Positions 48,651-63,228 are shown, counted from the stretch's first letter. The stretch is 64,000 nucleotides of DNA from Cruorifilaria tuberocauda (GCA_013365365.1 JABVXU010000146.1:1-64000), one strand, 5' to 3'. The notes: generated from the letters alone by a model not told the origin. Numbers and translations are program-made.

Positions 48651-51600
48651 TTTAAATGCGTCAATAAAAAATTTTAATTTCAAAAAAGGATGTTATTTTC
48701 GATTGCAGCAATACCTATTTTCATTTTTTTTTCGAAAATTGCGATCGTTGAAAATTCCTCTTTAATTGATTTTATCGTATTTGTAAGACTTATTTATAAC
48801 AAATACTAATATATTAAGTCATAAAATTATGCCTCTAATAAACGATTTTCAGAATTGAGAAAGTTTCATCAATTCATGAATACTGGAAGAATACGAAAAA
48901 AAGAAATCAAAAAATTTGATCAAATTTGATCAGTTAATACAAATTAATTTGAAGAAATTATTAATTAACACAATTAGAAAGAGAGAAAAGAAATTTCTTT
49001 TTTAAAAGAATGAAGTTAAAATTAAATTATTGTTAAGTATGTCTACATTTAAGTTATATCGTAAAAAAATCCCATACTTCAAAATTTGAAATTAAAAGTC
49101 TGTCAAAGAAGAGATTACGTCATTTAATTGCTGTTAAATTCCATTACGTACGGGAATGTAAGTATTGAAAACTAGGATTTTTTTTTCTCTTCTGTTGATA
49201 GCTTATTTAATAGGTCATGAATAAAGGTAGATATTCTCGTCAGGTGTTTTTTTCTTCTTTAAATGAAATACAACTTTTGAAATATTCGATAAGTTAGACT
49301 AGAATTCATTTTTTTCTTCGCACTTTACTCTAACCACTCATTTCTTTTTGTTTTTTCTCAAAATTTTACATGATTTTAGAAATTTATGAATTCAGTTAAA
49401 TTTATTGTGCAATCATAAATCTATTTCGATAAAAAAAGATAATAAGGTTTTGCAATTTTAAAAAATTTTAGAAGCAATGCAATTTAAAAAAAAATTCGAA
49501 TCGATCATAGATAAGCTTCTCTTATATCTTTTCGTTTATTCCTATCTATCCAATTCTATAAGCCTATTATGTTAGATCAAATTAATCAAAGTAGCCTACA
49601 TCAAATGAAAATCTCAACGAAAATTGAGCCAATGTTTAAAAGAGAGATTTGAAAAATTGATAAAAAGAAAAATAATCTTCGAAAGCAGCACCAGTACCAG
49701 GAGCAGTAATAATAAATAATCGAAGTAAGGAAAAAGAGTGAATTAGGCCTGAATAGGCCTTTCTGCTAAAAAAGCCATACCTTAATTGCAATCTCCACCA
49801 ACCTGCAACCGTGTTACCTTTATATTTATTATTTCTAGAATTCTTCTCTCCTCACCTCTATTTATTACTTTTATTACCCTGTTTATTTTAAATTCATCTG
49901 TGTTCTTTTCCGTTTGACCCGGAAAAGTTCAATTAATTTTAATAAATTTAAAATATATTTTGGAATAATAATCTATCAGAAGAGGAATGAGTGTTAGTAA
50001 ATTTTCAATAATTGTTAACATATTCTACTGATGATGTATATTCAAAGTATTCTTCATCCATGGATTTAACTAAACAATCATGTAAATTAATTATGCTTAG
50101 CAGCTTTGAGTGCAATCAATTAGGGTTATGATTATGGTCGTTGTAAGAAGTTATAATGAAAACTATTGTATTACTATGCATGAACCAAAATTTCGTCATA
50201 TCTCTAATTAGCTATATTCAAAATGATGCTAATGAATGATTACCAATCAAATTTGCAAATTTAAATTTACATGTTTAGTTACAGTAATACCCAAATTCTA
50301 TATACGATACTCTTTTTTCGATTTAAAAAGTATTGAAAAAAGTTCATAGCTGTCAAAAAAGTAGAGAAAGACAGAATCGTTGTAATTTTGCTGCTAAAAT
50401 AATTCTCTTATTTTGAATATTGAATTGGATAAAAGTTTTATTTAGCATTTAACTAACTTAATTCCTCTTACTCATAATGAATCACAAATTTCCTACATTG
50501 GAATATTAGCAATTAGAAGATTTCAAACTAATGAAAAAAGCATAATTAATTAAAAATATCAGTCAGGTGTGTGATACTTCTCCACTACTTCAGAGATGAT
50601 ATCGTAAACCTTATCATTTTACTTTCTCATCCAATTTATCATTGAAGTGCTGAACCGAGAAAGGTAAACAGGTGAAGAACATAAATCATTATCAATTTCC
50701 TCCATTATCTTTCCGAAATTTCTACCGTAAGCAAACTGAAACTTTAACATTCAAGAAGTAAACAACAAAAATTCTTCCTCATTTTATCATTTTACCATAA
50801 CCCAATCAAATTTCATTTTATCACTTGAAATTATTGAAAAGATAATTTGATATAAAGAACTGAGAGGAATGAAATTTTTATTATTAGCATTGCATGAAAA
50901 GGAATAACTTCATTTTCAAGCATAAAAGATTAAAGTTGCACAGTAACTCCATGAAATTCCTTTCTTGTTTCTGTTTTTTTTTTCTCGAAAATCATTATAA
51001 AGAAGGAAAAACTAAACTTTTTTAACATACTTCTCAAATTTTTAATTATTTCTATCAGAAGAAATTTAAACATTAAATTTAATTTATATTTATTTTAGTG
51101 CAACTGATAAATTGTCTCAAATTATCGAATTTAACTGATTTTTTTTTTGCATTACTGTAAGATTTTAAACTTTCCATTTTCGAAAAAAGAATAAGCAATA
51201 AAATGTTTTCGATTCGTAGATGTTTGAAATTAAAAAACCAAAATGAGATAATAAATATAACTTTGAAAATTAAAAAATAATTTATTTAACTAATGAACAA
51301 AACTCCCATTTCACTTTAATCAATTCAAACTCAAGTATTATATCTAAAGTTAAGTTAGAGCGCTTAGTCGATTAATAATTATACTCATATTTAAATTAAT
51401 TATTCAGTAGTAAAATAATTTAATGTAGGTAGAGCGATCGATTTGTGCATTCCAATATAATTTAAAATGAAATGAAATACTTTTTTAATTAAAATTGATA
51501 TAAATAGATAAGTATACGTGAAATTCAGACAGTTTTCATTAAGAAGAGTGAAAATTGTAAAACATATTAAAACTAACAGAGGTAATTAATTAAGCTCAAT

Positions 51601-53867
51601 TATTTAGAAATTGTTATTTTATATTGAATAAAAGAATAAAGTGAGAAAATTTTGGTAATGATAGCTATTGTTGGATATTTGGTATCAAATATCATCGATT
51701 TTTCAGTGATTGAGGAGAATCAATCAATGATCAATCAGTTGGGATCATTTAAATGATCGGATAAATTTTATATACTAACAATAAATGCTTTCCTATAATT
51801 TTCAATATTGACATTTATGTGAAGTTGTTTCGTTTGACTTTAACAAACCAATTCATTCGGTCGATTTTCCAATAGAAATGGAAGAGAAATATGTAAGCTA
51901 AAAAAAGAAAAAAAGATAAAGCCCACTGAAAAAGTTAAATAAGCAAAAAAAGAATAAAAGATAGATAAATTAGCGTTTTCACATTTAAATTAAAAAGTTT
52001 TCAAAATTCTACCAAAAGCAAATAAATATTCAATTGATGATAGATTAATTCCTATCTTGTAAAGCTATCTTTTTAGTAACACTTTTTGTCATTTAGCTGC
52101 TTTTTGCTTCTGTGAAAATAAATATTATATTGATTAATTGATAAAATCATTGATTGGTAGAATTCTTCTGAAATAAAAGATAAGTTTTTCAGAATATTTA
52201 TTTGTTTACCTTCTTTTTTATTTATTAATATTTTATATTTTATTGAAATTAATAAAAATTTTCAGTTAATTCCATTTTCGGAAGACTTTAATTTAATTAC
52301 TATTTAAGATAATAGGCATATGCTTTTATGCTAACAGAAAAAAAAACAAATAAACCGTTTGAAAGGAAAGAAAAAAAGAAAAGAATGGATGAGAAAAAGA
52401 ATTGGAAAATGAGATATTGATTTTCGAGGGAACCATTTTTTAAATTTCTTTTTTTTCAATTTTGAAAATTTCATGTATGTTTTTTTTTTGCTTTCCATCA
52501 TGCCTTCATATTTCTTTTCTCTAATAATATTAAGCTCTAATAGTAATGTAATATTAAGTTGGAATATCTTAATAATAAAATCAATAATTGATTTATCAAT
52601 CCTAAGATCTCAGATGAATTATATTGAAATTTCAATATTTTAATTTAATATTTTTTAATTTGAATTTACTATCATAAGAATTTCTCGAAACTTTCGATCT
52701 TTTTCCTGTCTTGATTTGATCGTTTTTTTCTGGAATTCTCTCTAAAAAGCTGATTTACATTTTAGTTTTTTAAACTATTAAATATTTTTAATAGCATATG
52801 ATTAGCTAATCAGCTAGATAACTAATTCACATTTTTAAGCGATACAGTGAAATAACCAATTTAATTGAAGCAAAAATTTTAATTTAAAATTACCTTAATC
52901 ATAATTATGTAAAAGTGACATGTGAATAGGAAGAGATCTTATAAATCGAAGTAATCAATAATCGATTAACAAATAATTTTCGAGAAAACAAGAGATTAAA
53001 TATTCAATAGCTATTTCTAATTCTTATAATACACAATGATAGCCTGTAATGCGATAGCATTTAATTATTGAAATATAAGCTACAAGCGCTTATCAGTTAA
53101 AAATGCTAATTAATTATCTTTGAACGATTGATAAAATCGAACTTCCTCTATTCCGTAATTTTTGTTAATTAAAAAAGAGGGAGAAATGAAGAGAAGAAAA
53201 GGAATAGACGATTGTCTTATCATTCGATATCTCTCTAACAGTGACAGTTACATTCACTCCCCTTGACACTTTCTTCATCATTTAAAATTTTTCTACGGTT
53301 TAAAAAATTTGGAATGACTAAAACAATGGAAAAATAGAACTAATTAAGGTTGTGACAAAACTTTCGTAAGTGAGTTGCAGCATTTTAACTTAAAATTGCC
53401 GAAATTTTGAAAGAAATATTTTTTAAAAATAGTAAGATGAGATTTTTACTCTTACCCTGTTAAATTACTTTAATTGAATTTCCTTTAACCCTCTAATAAG
53501 GAGCTGTTTAGCTAAATTATTATTGAATGAAAAGTGGAATAACTTAAATCTTAAGGTTCAAATTTAATCCAGTTTACATGCGGTAAGAATTTCAAATCAA
53601 TTAAAACCGAAGTAGTTATCATTATTAAATCAGTTAATACCTTCTTAATGCTATTATCATTCTATTAAAGCTATAACTGTTTAAATTGTTATTGATTTGA
53701 AAAATCAATGGATAAGCTTAAAGGTAGAAAAGTTGAGAGAAAGGGAGCAAGAAAAAAAGAAAGATGGATGCATTTATGTTGTTTGAGTTCAATCATGGAA
53801 AATCTTATTGAAGAATATAGCAATCAGTGAGAAATGGAATAAAATGAAATTAAAATTAATCGGACAA

Positions 53868-53869
<2 letters not shown>

Positions 53870-53904
<35 letters not shown>

Positions 53905-53930
53905 AGAGAGAGAGAGAGAGAGAGAGAAAG
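53870..53930. repeat. AG microsatellite
   Basis: Long AG run broken by AAAA. The overlapping frames that read as Arg-Glu or Ser-Leu repeats are artefacts. Confidence 0.95.
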
Positions 53931-54868
53931 GGATTGAATGAAATTTTAGAGGGAGATAGAAACAAGAAAGTATTGGAATTGCTATGGAGATGATAACGAT
54001 GATCAACTGGACAATTTGAAATCGGTGAATTAGTGTGATAAATTTGTCAAACATCATCACCACCACCACAATTATAGAAGCAGTAATTTAATTCGAAATA
54101 GGCATACATTTTGATTTCATGCTTTTCATGAATCAATCTGTTGAAGATTAGGTATAATCTAAAATTAACCTAAATTTCATTATTTTCAATGAGCACTTTC
54201 TCATGAATAGCAAAATGATAATTACGTATACTAATTATTCATTTATAAAATTATAGATATTGATTGTTTTCTTAATTTCTAATAACTGAAATTAAACTTC
54301 AAAATTGCAATAAATTTTTTGTTTCATAGTGAATGAAATGTGAATTCTTTTTTTTGCTCGTAAATTAAACTTAAATTTTATTGCTAGAAATTAAAAAATT
54401 TAATAAATGTTAGCAAATGAACTATGGTGACATATCCGTCTGATAGATTAACGATGAGCAGATGTCCATACACTTACTCAAATCATGCAATTAACATCTT
54501 GTCAAATCCAAGAAAATCAACGATTCTTTTTTTATTTTCTTTCATTTCATTTCACCTCTAATAATTACTTAATTTACGGTTGTATCAATCAGTTAATGAT
54601 CCGATCACTCAATCGGTCATACATTAGTCACTTCATCACGGACTAAAATAAACCATATGTCCATATCATTGAATTATTCTTCATCACTAAAGAAATTCTA
54701 ATCTGTTATTCGACGATCGAAATTATTTCTCAGTTAAATTTCCTTTTAAATACTTCCATTTAAAACTTTGAAAAGAAGTTTTGTTGAAAAATTATTCTAT
54801 TACTTTCTTTGCTTTCTTTAATTATACATAAGCAATAATTAATTATGCTAAACTATTTGCAAGAAAAA

Positions 54869-54899
54869 TGACCACCTGTAAACTTGTTTGAAGTGGTCA
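54869..54899. repeat. Inverted repeat TGACCAC / GTGGTCA
   Basis: Seven-base perfect arms separated by 17 bases, with partial inner pairing (TAAAC against GTTTG). Confidence 0.7.
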
Positions 54900-57303
54900 C
54901 TTAGTAATTGTTTTAAAAATTACCTGCTATGTGATTGCAAAAAAGGGATATTTTTTTCAAGTAATAATGGATAAACAATGCTCAAAGTAATATCTTATTA
55001 CCTGAACTCAGCATGAAACTTAGAAATTTTTGTTTGTAACCAAAAAAGATCACCTTGATCACCAAATCACTCAAAAATCACTTTTTTGACAGTTACCTAT
55101 GAAATTACTTTTATCACATTCGATGTATGTTTGAAATATTAACATATATAATAAAAGTATTGAAGAAACAATCGCTGATATCGGGATATATCACCTATCG
55201 GGATATATCAGATATCAGGCTTAATCTTCTAGCTTATTAAATTTATCTATCCCCGATAAGTGAAGCATTCACCTTGAAACATTTCTTCTTCTGATATCTG
55301 AGCGATCGGACATTTTTAGTGATAGGAAAAAGAATAAAATTTTAAAGCATTAATATTTTCCTCTAAAATATATTATCGGTATGATCGTTTGAAATTTTTT
55401 ACGATTTTTTGTTGGAATTTTTAGAGAAAAGCTAATAAAAGAAACATATAATTTTTTAAAGATTGAAAGAGGAAATACCGCCTGAGATGAGAATTCAATT
55501 AACCAATCAAACAATCATAATTCGATCATATCAACAATATCACATGCGTCTATCTTCAGGGATTCGTTAATCAGAATGCCGTCTTAGTGTTGATAATCGT
55601 CAAATGAAGAAATGCATGAAAAAGAAATTCTCGGCTTCTATTAAATTTAAATCAAAGAAATTACTTAATAGATTGATCATGCCGATTCCATTTCATAAGT
55701 ATATTATAGTCACTGATAAAAAATATTATTCAATTTGGCTGAAAGACAGAGAAAAAGGATGGATTATTGCAAAAAGACGAGTGCCGTAAGAATTTAAGGA
55801 ATTTTTTTTATCAAAAATTAAATTTGTAGTTAAATGTAGGAATTTAATTTAATATCAATTAACGGATGAAAATCGATTATTAAGTTAATTTAAGCGTGAA
55901 AGATCTTTTGAAAATTGCCTAAATAACATTTATTTGAAAACACACTTTCAATTGGAATGAAATTTTCATAATTTTGAATATTTCAAGATTTGTTACTTCA
56001 AGTTAAAATTTTTTAAGCTCATAAATTCGAATTTCAAAGTTAGATTTTATTGAATTTCGCAGAGAAAGTTGACGAATAGAGAGTGTGCTTATAATTTCCT
56101 TAAAAAATCATTTCACCGTGAAGTACTGTGACATCAAAATCAGCAAATGAAATAGCAATTTAATTAACCGAAAATAATTACTTTTATAAATAAAGATAAT
56201 ATCAATTGAGAGTTATCATGTGAATATGATGAAATATGATATATTGATTAGATCTCAATGCAAAATTTTTCAGAAGAAATTTCATCGATTTTATATGAAA
56301 AATTCAAATCTTGAAATTTTTATTTGTCTTAAAAAAAGCATGCATACAAAATTTTAAATGAAAACATTACTCCGTCCTTGTTTACAATCAAATCTTAAAT
56401 AAACAAATCGAATTTTCAGTAAACAAATAAATAAACAAGTAGTAAACAAATAATGGAAGTGAGTAAAAGAATAACAAAGATTGTTGATTCCACAACAAGC
56501 GATGATTGGAAGGGAAAAAATACTCAATCCATCCGATTTGTCGTCTCCCAGTACTGTCACAATCAGACAAGACGTAGTCAATTATAATCATTAAAGTAAT
56601 TTACCTGGCGCCAATAAAAATACCTAATCTTATAATCGATTTTACTACTTCTCATTCTGCAATTTTATAATTGTTTCAATTTATTGAAATTTCTTTTAAC
56701 GAAACAGATAAACAGAAATTTCCTGTCAAAAATTTCACATTTACTTTATCTATCTGGTACTTCATTGCATTACCAATGATTTCGAGAATTTAAAAATCAT
56801 ATTGCTGTCAATGATTCATGATTAGATATCAGAAATCCATATGAATTTGCTGGAAATACTTTCAGATGTAACCGTTTCATCAAACAATAATTACTATCAT
56901 AATATTCAGGTAATAATCTTGAGTCCAAAAAATATTAACACGTTATCAGCAAATTGTCAATCATTTAGCGATATATGAATGAATTACATTTTAAAAAATT
57001 ACTCATAAAATTTGAAATTTTATAAGTAATTTTTTTTAATCTATTTAACTTTTATCAGTTTAATGCTTCAAATGAAAAATCTGAAAATGGTTGAGAAAAG
57101 TTTTTATGGAATTTTTAAAATTAACAAAAAAGGAGGAGGATAAGTTCTGAAACAAAAATATACTGAAAAAACAAATAGGAAATTGATACTTCATTTTCAA
57201 TTTTCCATATAATGGAAAATAGAGTAAAGGAAAATTTTTGTAAACAAATTTTAATGTCAATAATGATATTACCGTACGCCAAAAGTAAAAATTAAGAGGA
57301 GTG

Positions 57304-57348
<45 letters not shown>
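57304..57348. repeat. AG microsatellite
   Basis: AG run with one AAAG interruption. The overlapping minus-strand frame is an artefact. Confidence 0.9.
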
Positions 57349-57349
<1 letters not shown>

Positions 57350-57426
57350 AAAACTGATATGTAAAGAGATAATTATTTTGAGTCAAGCGTAACTTAACAA
57401 CTGAAACAGATAAGATGATTTGAGAA

Positions 57427-57461
57427 CAATTTGTGATCATTCAAGTGATGATCACAAATTG
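57427..57461. repeat. Perfect 13-bp inverted repeat (hairpin)
   Basis: CAATTTGTGATCA at 57427-57439 and its exact reverse complement at 57449-57461, with a 9-base loop. Confidence 0.9.
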
Positions 57462-60400
57462 CAACCGTGACGATCAGATCATAAAGATGAGGTAGAAAGA
57501 GAAGGAGAAGGAGGAGGAGGAAGGTCGTTTAGGTTGTAAAAAGTTATATCCTTCCAATATGAGTATATTGGGATGTCAGGTGAAAAGGTTAGTTCAAATA
57601 TAAGTTTTCATCCATCACTGATCATAATTTTGATAATAGTGATGATAATGAATTTTATTAAAGAGTAACAAACAGTAGGGGTCAAGAGATTTTACAATTT
57701 TGATGAAAGTTGCAAGCATAAAGAAAGAGAGAGAGAGAGAGAGTGAGAGAGAGAGAGAAAAAGAAAGAGATTTTCGATAAAGCAAAGTAAAGCATGAGAA
57801 AAGAAGAAATTATGAAGAGAAAAAAATACCATTGTTTCATGGATCTTCACCGGAAAATTAGACTGCACAAAAGATTTCCCTCCTCATTAACTTTTAACTT
57901 TCTGCATCGGTAAACAAACAACCGGTGAAACGGGACCAACTACTGTGCATTTACAGAAGAGGTTACCTGTTTGAAACCGGTAAACAGTAACTTTGCGGCT
58001 AATATGAAAGAGATGGATGCCTTAGAATTTATATTACGAATCCATCTTATGCTCTTCCGTTTAGTGTTTCGGTATATCAGCAACAATTTCCGTTTCCAAA
58101 AATCACTTGAACCCGTACTGTTTGGGCTATCGCTATCCCTTTTTTTTATAAAAATTCATAGCTATCTCTCTTTTTTCAAGTATTGGTAACTAAAAGAGTT
58201 CAGAATAAGGACCATCAATAAAATTTAAATTTCAAATACAAAAATAGCTTTCTCACTATTTTGTGTTGAAAAGCAGCAATTACTCTTTTTAAGCTTTTAC
58301 TTCTCTTTTCAGTTCTCTATTATGGATTATTTGAAATACAGTATATTAAAGTATGAAAAAATCTGTCTGTAAAATTTAAATATCTTAAAAAATTCAAAGA
58401 ATTTATCTAAAATAAAGAATTTTGGCTCGAAAGTATCAATTTTGAAAACACAGTTAAATATTCTAAGGGATAATTTGAGGAAGAAATGGAAAATTATGCC
58501 ATCCTTTAACTACCATTAAAATCTTATCAATCAATCCAAAAAATGAAGTTTATCGAACAAATAATTGTAATTCAAGCAATGAAAAGATAAAAATTAAGTA
58601 AGTAAAAGAATGAAATCCAAATTTCAATGCAAACTGAAAAATACAGGTGGACAGAAAGCTTGAAAAACAAAGTTCGTTCGTTGGTTGTTCGAGAATTGAG
58701 AAAGTTTGTTCATCGATTTCATCTATTCAAACCAGTTTTATTATAGCATTAGTATGGAGAAGAGTTCATTTTTCTGTGTCAATCAAACAAGTTCTCCTAT
58801 TAATTTCCTAATTAATTATCACAATAGTGATATTTTCAAATGATTTAATATTCAAATTTTACTATTTAAATTCTTAAATAATAAATTTTTCGCTTTAAAA
58901 ATTACAAAATAATGGTAAAAAATAAATGTGTCTGATAATTTTTTTTCCATTTTTTAGCAATTTGAAGTTTATAAATTAATTATTTACTCATCAAATTTTT
59001 GAAATTTATTAATTACTTATTTATCAGATATAATTGTAAGTGAAAAAATCCTTTAATTTTGGAAATAAAAAGATTGCTATTTCGTTCGCTTAGAAAATTT
59101 TAGAAAAGTTATTTGAATGTTCCATTAAGCAATACCGATTGAAAGCCCAGGTGTAATAAAATTTTTGCTGCCGGATTAAAAAGGTATAATTATAAAATGA
59201 TTTATGTAAATAACAAAGAGAAGAAAAGAAGAGAGAGAGAGAGAGAGAAAATAGTCATGAAATATCGAATCATTCATATATCTTATGATTAAATGCTACT
59301 ATAATGACAAGAAATATTTAAATTATCAAATTCCCACTGCTATTTCTTCATTTGATGAAAATAAATTTGAATCTTGCAAACCGATCAATCAATAAAGTAT
59401 CTTGAGAAATGGTAAAGCAGGATGATAAATCAATGATATTTATTAAGTAAAACATTTTATCATTTAAAATTTCATCGAAAGTGATAGCGGAAAATTATTT
59501 GTTTAATATCTGTGTCTTAAATTTTTGATGCTAATTGGAATAGCAGTAATTAAAAGGATAGTAATTAAGTTTCATGGCAAACCTATAATTTAGTCAAAAA
59601 AATTTTTGCACTTTTAAATCAATTCTGAATTATGATTAGGGATTCACTGGAATTCACACTGAAATACTTCCATCACGATCTCATTGCTTCATATTCACTT
59701 ATCCTTTATTCCTACTATACAGTTTTTATTCCAGAAATTAAGTGATTAGTGAGTTGCTGGAAAAATAGAAATACAAGTAAATGTTACAGCTTCACAATCT
59801 TCATAATTCATTTCATTTCCATTTCTTCATTTCATTCATGAAATTTAACTTATCACTTATCTTAATCATTCTATTGTTACTGCAGAATTCCTTGTAAATT
59901 ATTTATCATAGACAACATTAACTATCCTAAAACAATCAATTACCAAATACTTATCGTAATTACACTTACCGACTGCAGTAAGTGAAAAGTTTACATTCAG
60001 TTATTTGTAAATGAGAGTTATTCACTTAATTAAGTATGATTGAAATTCGAAACAAGTTTGAGTAGCATAATGGCAGAAATATCACATTTTTAAGGAATAA
60101 ATTCAAATTTAGCAGGAACGAATAAACGAATAACGAAAATGAAAGAATAAATTTCGATAAATTTCAATAATTCGATATTTTTTTTTGACATTTATTGGAG
60201 TGTTTGACATTCATGACATTAATTTTTGGAAATCTTGAAAAATTCAAAAAATTACAATTTTGTAAATCGAATTGCTTTCCGAATCATATCTTTCCCAAAC
60301 ATTGCTATCTCAAAATTCTTATCATATCCATTTATCAGGCAGAATGTAATAAGTGAAAGATAGAAGTGTCAAAATTATATCTTAGAAGAGATTACTTGCA

Positions 60401-63107
60401 AAGCTTAACTCTGATATCGGCTAATCACTTTAGCACTTCCATCTCTGTCTATTTCCTTCACAGTACTTCCGCATGTGACAATGATATGATATCAGAGAGT
60501 ACCATAACCTGTCTCCTTCTTAACAGAGTAATATACAATGGCTTTCTTTCGATATTTCTTCCGTTCAAGAGATATCATTCGCATCAATTATCGCTTAACC
60601 ACTGCTACGATCGATCGGTTTACTGAAGGGAAAAGGCAATGAAAAGTGACCCTTTGATTACCGTAACCTCCAAATGTCCTTTTATTGATGAATAAATTAT
60701 TTCATCAACAAAACTATCTCATTACTCCATATAATCATTTTCAGCCTTGATCGATCAGTAAGCCGTATTATCCTTGCAATTTCTCCAAAATATCTGAAAA
60801 ATTGCACCTTTCCAATACTAATCATCCGTTAAAAACTTGGATTGTCATCGCTAAATTTAGAAAAATTTATCAAATTGATTTTGATTAGTAAAATTTATTA
60901 CTTTAATGCCAAATTTAATTCAATTAATTCTCGATCGATCGATCATACATATCACGACGTTAGAGAAAACATTAGATCGGCATATTCCAATAAATTCTCA
61001 CGATTTTGAGACAGAATTTTTGTAAATCAAATAAGTTTGGAAGTGAAGAAAAAGAGGAATAAAACATCATTTATATTAATTTTGATCAAGATTATTTGTT
61101 TAAATTTAAGTAAATGTTAAATCATAAAAAGCTTTTCAGTACAAGAAAAAACATTCGCACATATATTTATTCGAAATTCTTTCCATATTTATTTCTTTCC
61201 GGGATTTTACAAAATTTTCCTAATTTCACTAAATTGATTATTAAGCTTAATTTCATTATATATTCTTGCATTTAAAATGTTTGTTTATATTTAACAAATA
61301 TTTTTGTTCGACTTGGAATCGAATGCTCAAAAGTAGTAAGTAAGTTCAGATATCAATAAATTAATTGTGCAATACATAAAATTATACTTTGCTATCCGTC
61401 AATATACTTGTTGAGTTCTCGCCAGTTTCTTGATTATTTTTGAAAAATTGGTAACCTGAGTAATATCATATGTTTTCAGCGCATTATCAAACTTTTTGAT
61501 GATAAGAGACGACGAAACACCTTTGAATATTTCCATCTATTGTAAGTTAAGAATTACACCATATCTTGAAATAAACAAAATTTACTCGAATTATCCTTAT
61601 CTATAATTAATTCTTCATCTTTTTTAGCTTCGTTGCAAGTTATTATTTCAGAATGAATCAGCATAAGTTCAGGATATTGAGTGATGATAGGTAACTTCAC
61701 ATTTCAAATAGTGAATTATCATCCCACTGATATGTCAAGAACAAAGGATGTTCATAAACTCCAAGCTTTCCTGCTTAGTTCATTCTTACTACTTCCAGAT
61801 TCTACGATTTTTCTAATCGCAAACTTATCCTGAGTTTTTCATCTTCCCTGCAGTCATTTTCAAATTCCAGTGCATTCCAGGAATGAGCAAATAGAGAAGT
61901 AATGATAAACGGAATATGCCAGACAATGATTATGATTGATGATTGTGATTAATGAGACCCTCATAATAATCACACATCCCGAAGACTCGTTGTCCCGCTG
62001 CAACAGATGTACTTCGCTTCGCCATATGCTTCATGATAATTCAATATCACCCTTATTTGTTAGAAAAAAACACCGCTTTCTAGAAAATAAAGGAGGGATT
62101 TAGCTGTGATCATATCACTTTCATTTAGACTCCTCGAAAAAATACAAAAATTTTTGATTAAAATAAAAGAATTTCGGACTTCGTTCCTTTCATCTAGATC
62201 CCTGTTCAGAAAAAAACAAATATCTTTCGATTTATCGAAATAAAGTCTTTTTTTATTTTTTCATTGAGAAAAATCAGAAAACAACAGCAATTTATACATT
62301 GTAAAAAAGCTGGAATACAAAAACCTGATTCAAATTGAAAAAAACAAAAAGAACTCTACCAATAACGATGAAACAGTTAAGAGATTGATGACAAAGATAA
62401 TTTTCGAGGCGTTTCTTTTCTGGAAAAATAATTAACAACATATACAAATTCGCTGAATTCAAATTGAGGAGTAAAAATGATAATGTAACAAAAAAATTCA
62501 AAATGTTGAACCTCTAATCCACTTTTTAAATTCTTCGTTAGCCTAATCGCGATACTCTGAGTTTTCCGAAAATTCTGGAAAACTTTTCGCAGGCGACATA
62601 TTGAATCTCTGTCTTCTTCCTTTAATCGATAGTTTTTATTTAAACCATTTTATCTAAGAAAAGAACTGTAAGCACTAAATAACGGTAATGTTCATCGAGT
62701 AACTACACCATTTGCTAAATATTTCGGTACAAAAACAGTCCTGTACAACTTTCAAATAGACCCTCCCTCATGCGTTCTTTACACTAATAATATTGGACGA
62801 TTCTCGGATAACAGATAACTACTTCATAACACGTTGCGTAAGGTGATCGAATAGTCAGAAAGAAACCAATGAAACAAAACAATTGAAAAACGTAATTGAA
62901 ATGAAATGATAAGGAAGTCTCATGAACTGAACTGACAATACTGCAATACGTAAGGAATGTTGTTTCATTAGTAGATAGAATAAAAATAAGTTTACAAACT
63001 GATAGAGTTAAAATTTGCATCTCAAAACTATATCGATACCTTCGTAAAAGATATCTTCATTCATGTTACAAAAGATTACGATTTGAAACTTGAAATACCA
63101 CCAAAAA

Positions 63108-63113
63108 TTTATT
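63108..63113 (-). terminator. Helicase poly(A) signal candidate (AATAAA)
   Basis: AATAAA on the minus strand about 190 bases after the helicase stop; the ATTAAA at 63133-63138 is an alternative. This would place the hairpin at 63196-63228 within the 3' UTR. Confidence 0.35.
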
Positions 63114-63195
63114 AAAACTCAAAACAAATTTCATTTAATATTTTTGTTCAACAAATAGCAAGGTAATTTTATGATTTTTCCTCATTAGCTTGGAA

Positions 63196-63228
63196 AAAAA
63201 CAAAGCAAGTTTTTCTTGCTTTGTTTTT
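63196..63228. repeat. Perfect 14-bp hairpin in the helicase 3' UTR region
   Basis: AAAAACAAAGCAAG at 63196-63209 and its exact reverse complement at 63215-63228, with a TTTTT loop. It lies about 75-105 bases past the helicase stop. Confidence 0.9.

Larger units (their letters stand above)
31740..57300. other. Large gene-poor region upstream of lat-1
   Basis: AT-rich, with no exon pattern, tRNA or rRNA recognised. It contains microsatellites, three degenerate tandem repeat tracts and less AT-rich islands near 36440-36720, 38700-38990, 40255-40500 and 41340-41560. These islands may be conserved control DNA, but no comparison was possible. Confidence 0.4.
57301..63107. other. Region downstream of the helicase gene
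   Basis: No gene is supported. Microsatellites occur at about 57724-57770 and 59228-59249. Open frames at 57971-58189, 60366-60626 and 62784-63020 lack recognisable domains or splice context. A less AT-rich block at 57850-58120 holds two GTAAACA motifs. Confidence 0.4.

Noticed and set aside
53808..54069. Open frames rich in Arg-Glu or Ser-Leu
   Set aside because: Produced by the AG microsatellite at 53870-53930.
57060..57440. 126-codon minus-strand frame
   Set aside because: Its central part is the AG/CT microsatellite, and the rest is low-complexity AT-rich sequence with no domain.
60366..60626. 86-codon plus-strand frame
   Set aside because: No domain, non-ATG start and no context.
62784..63020. 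78-codon minus-strand frame with hydrophobic stretches
   Set aside because: Downstream of the helicase gene, no recognised family and no matching exons nearby.
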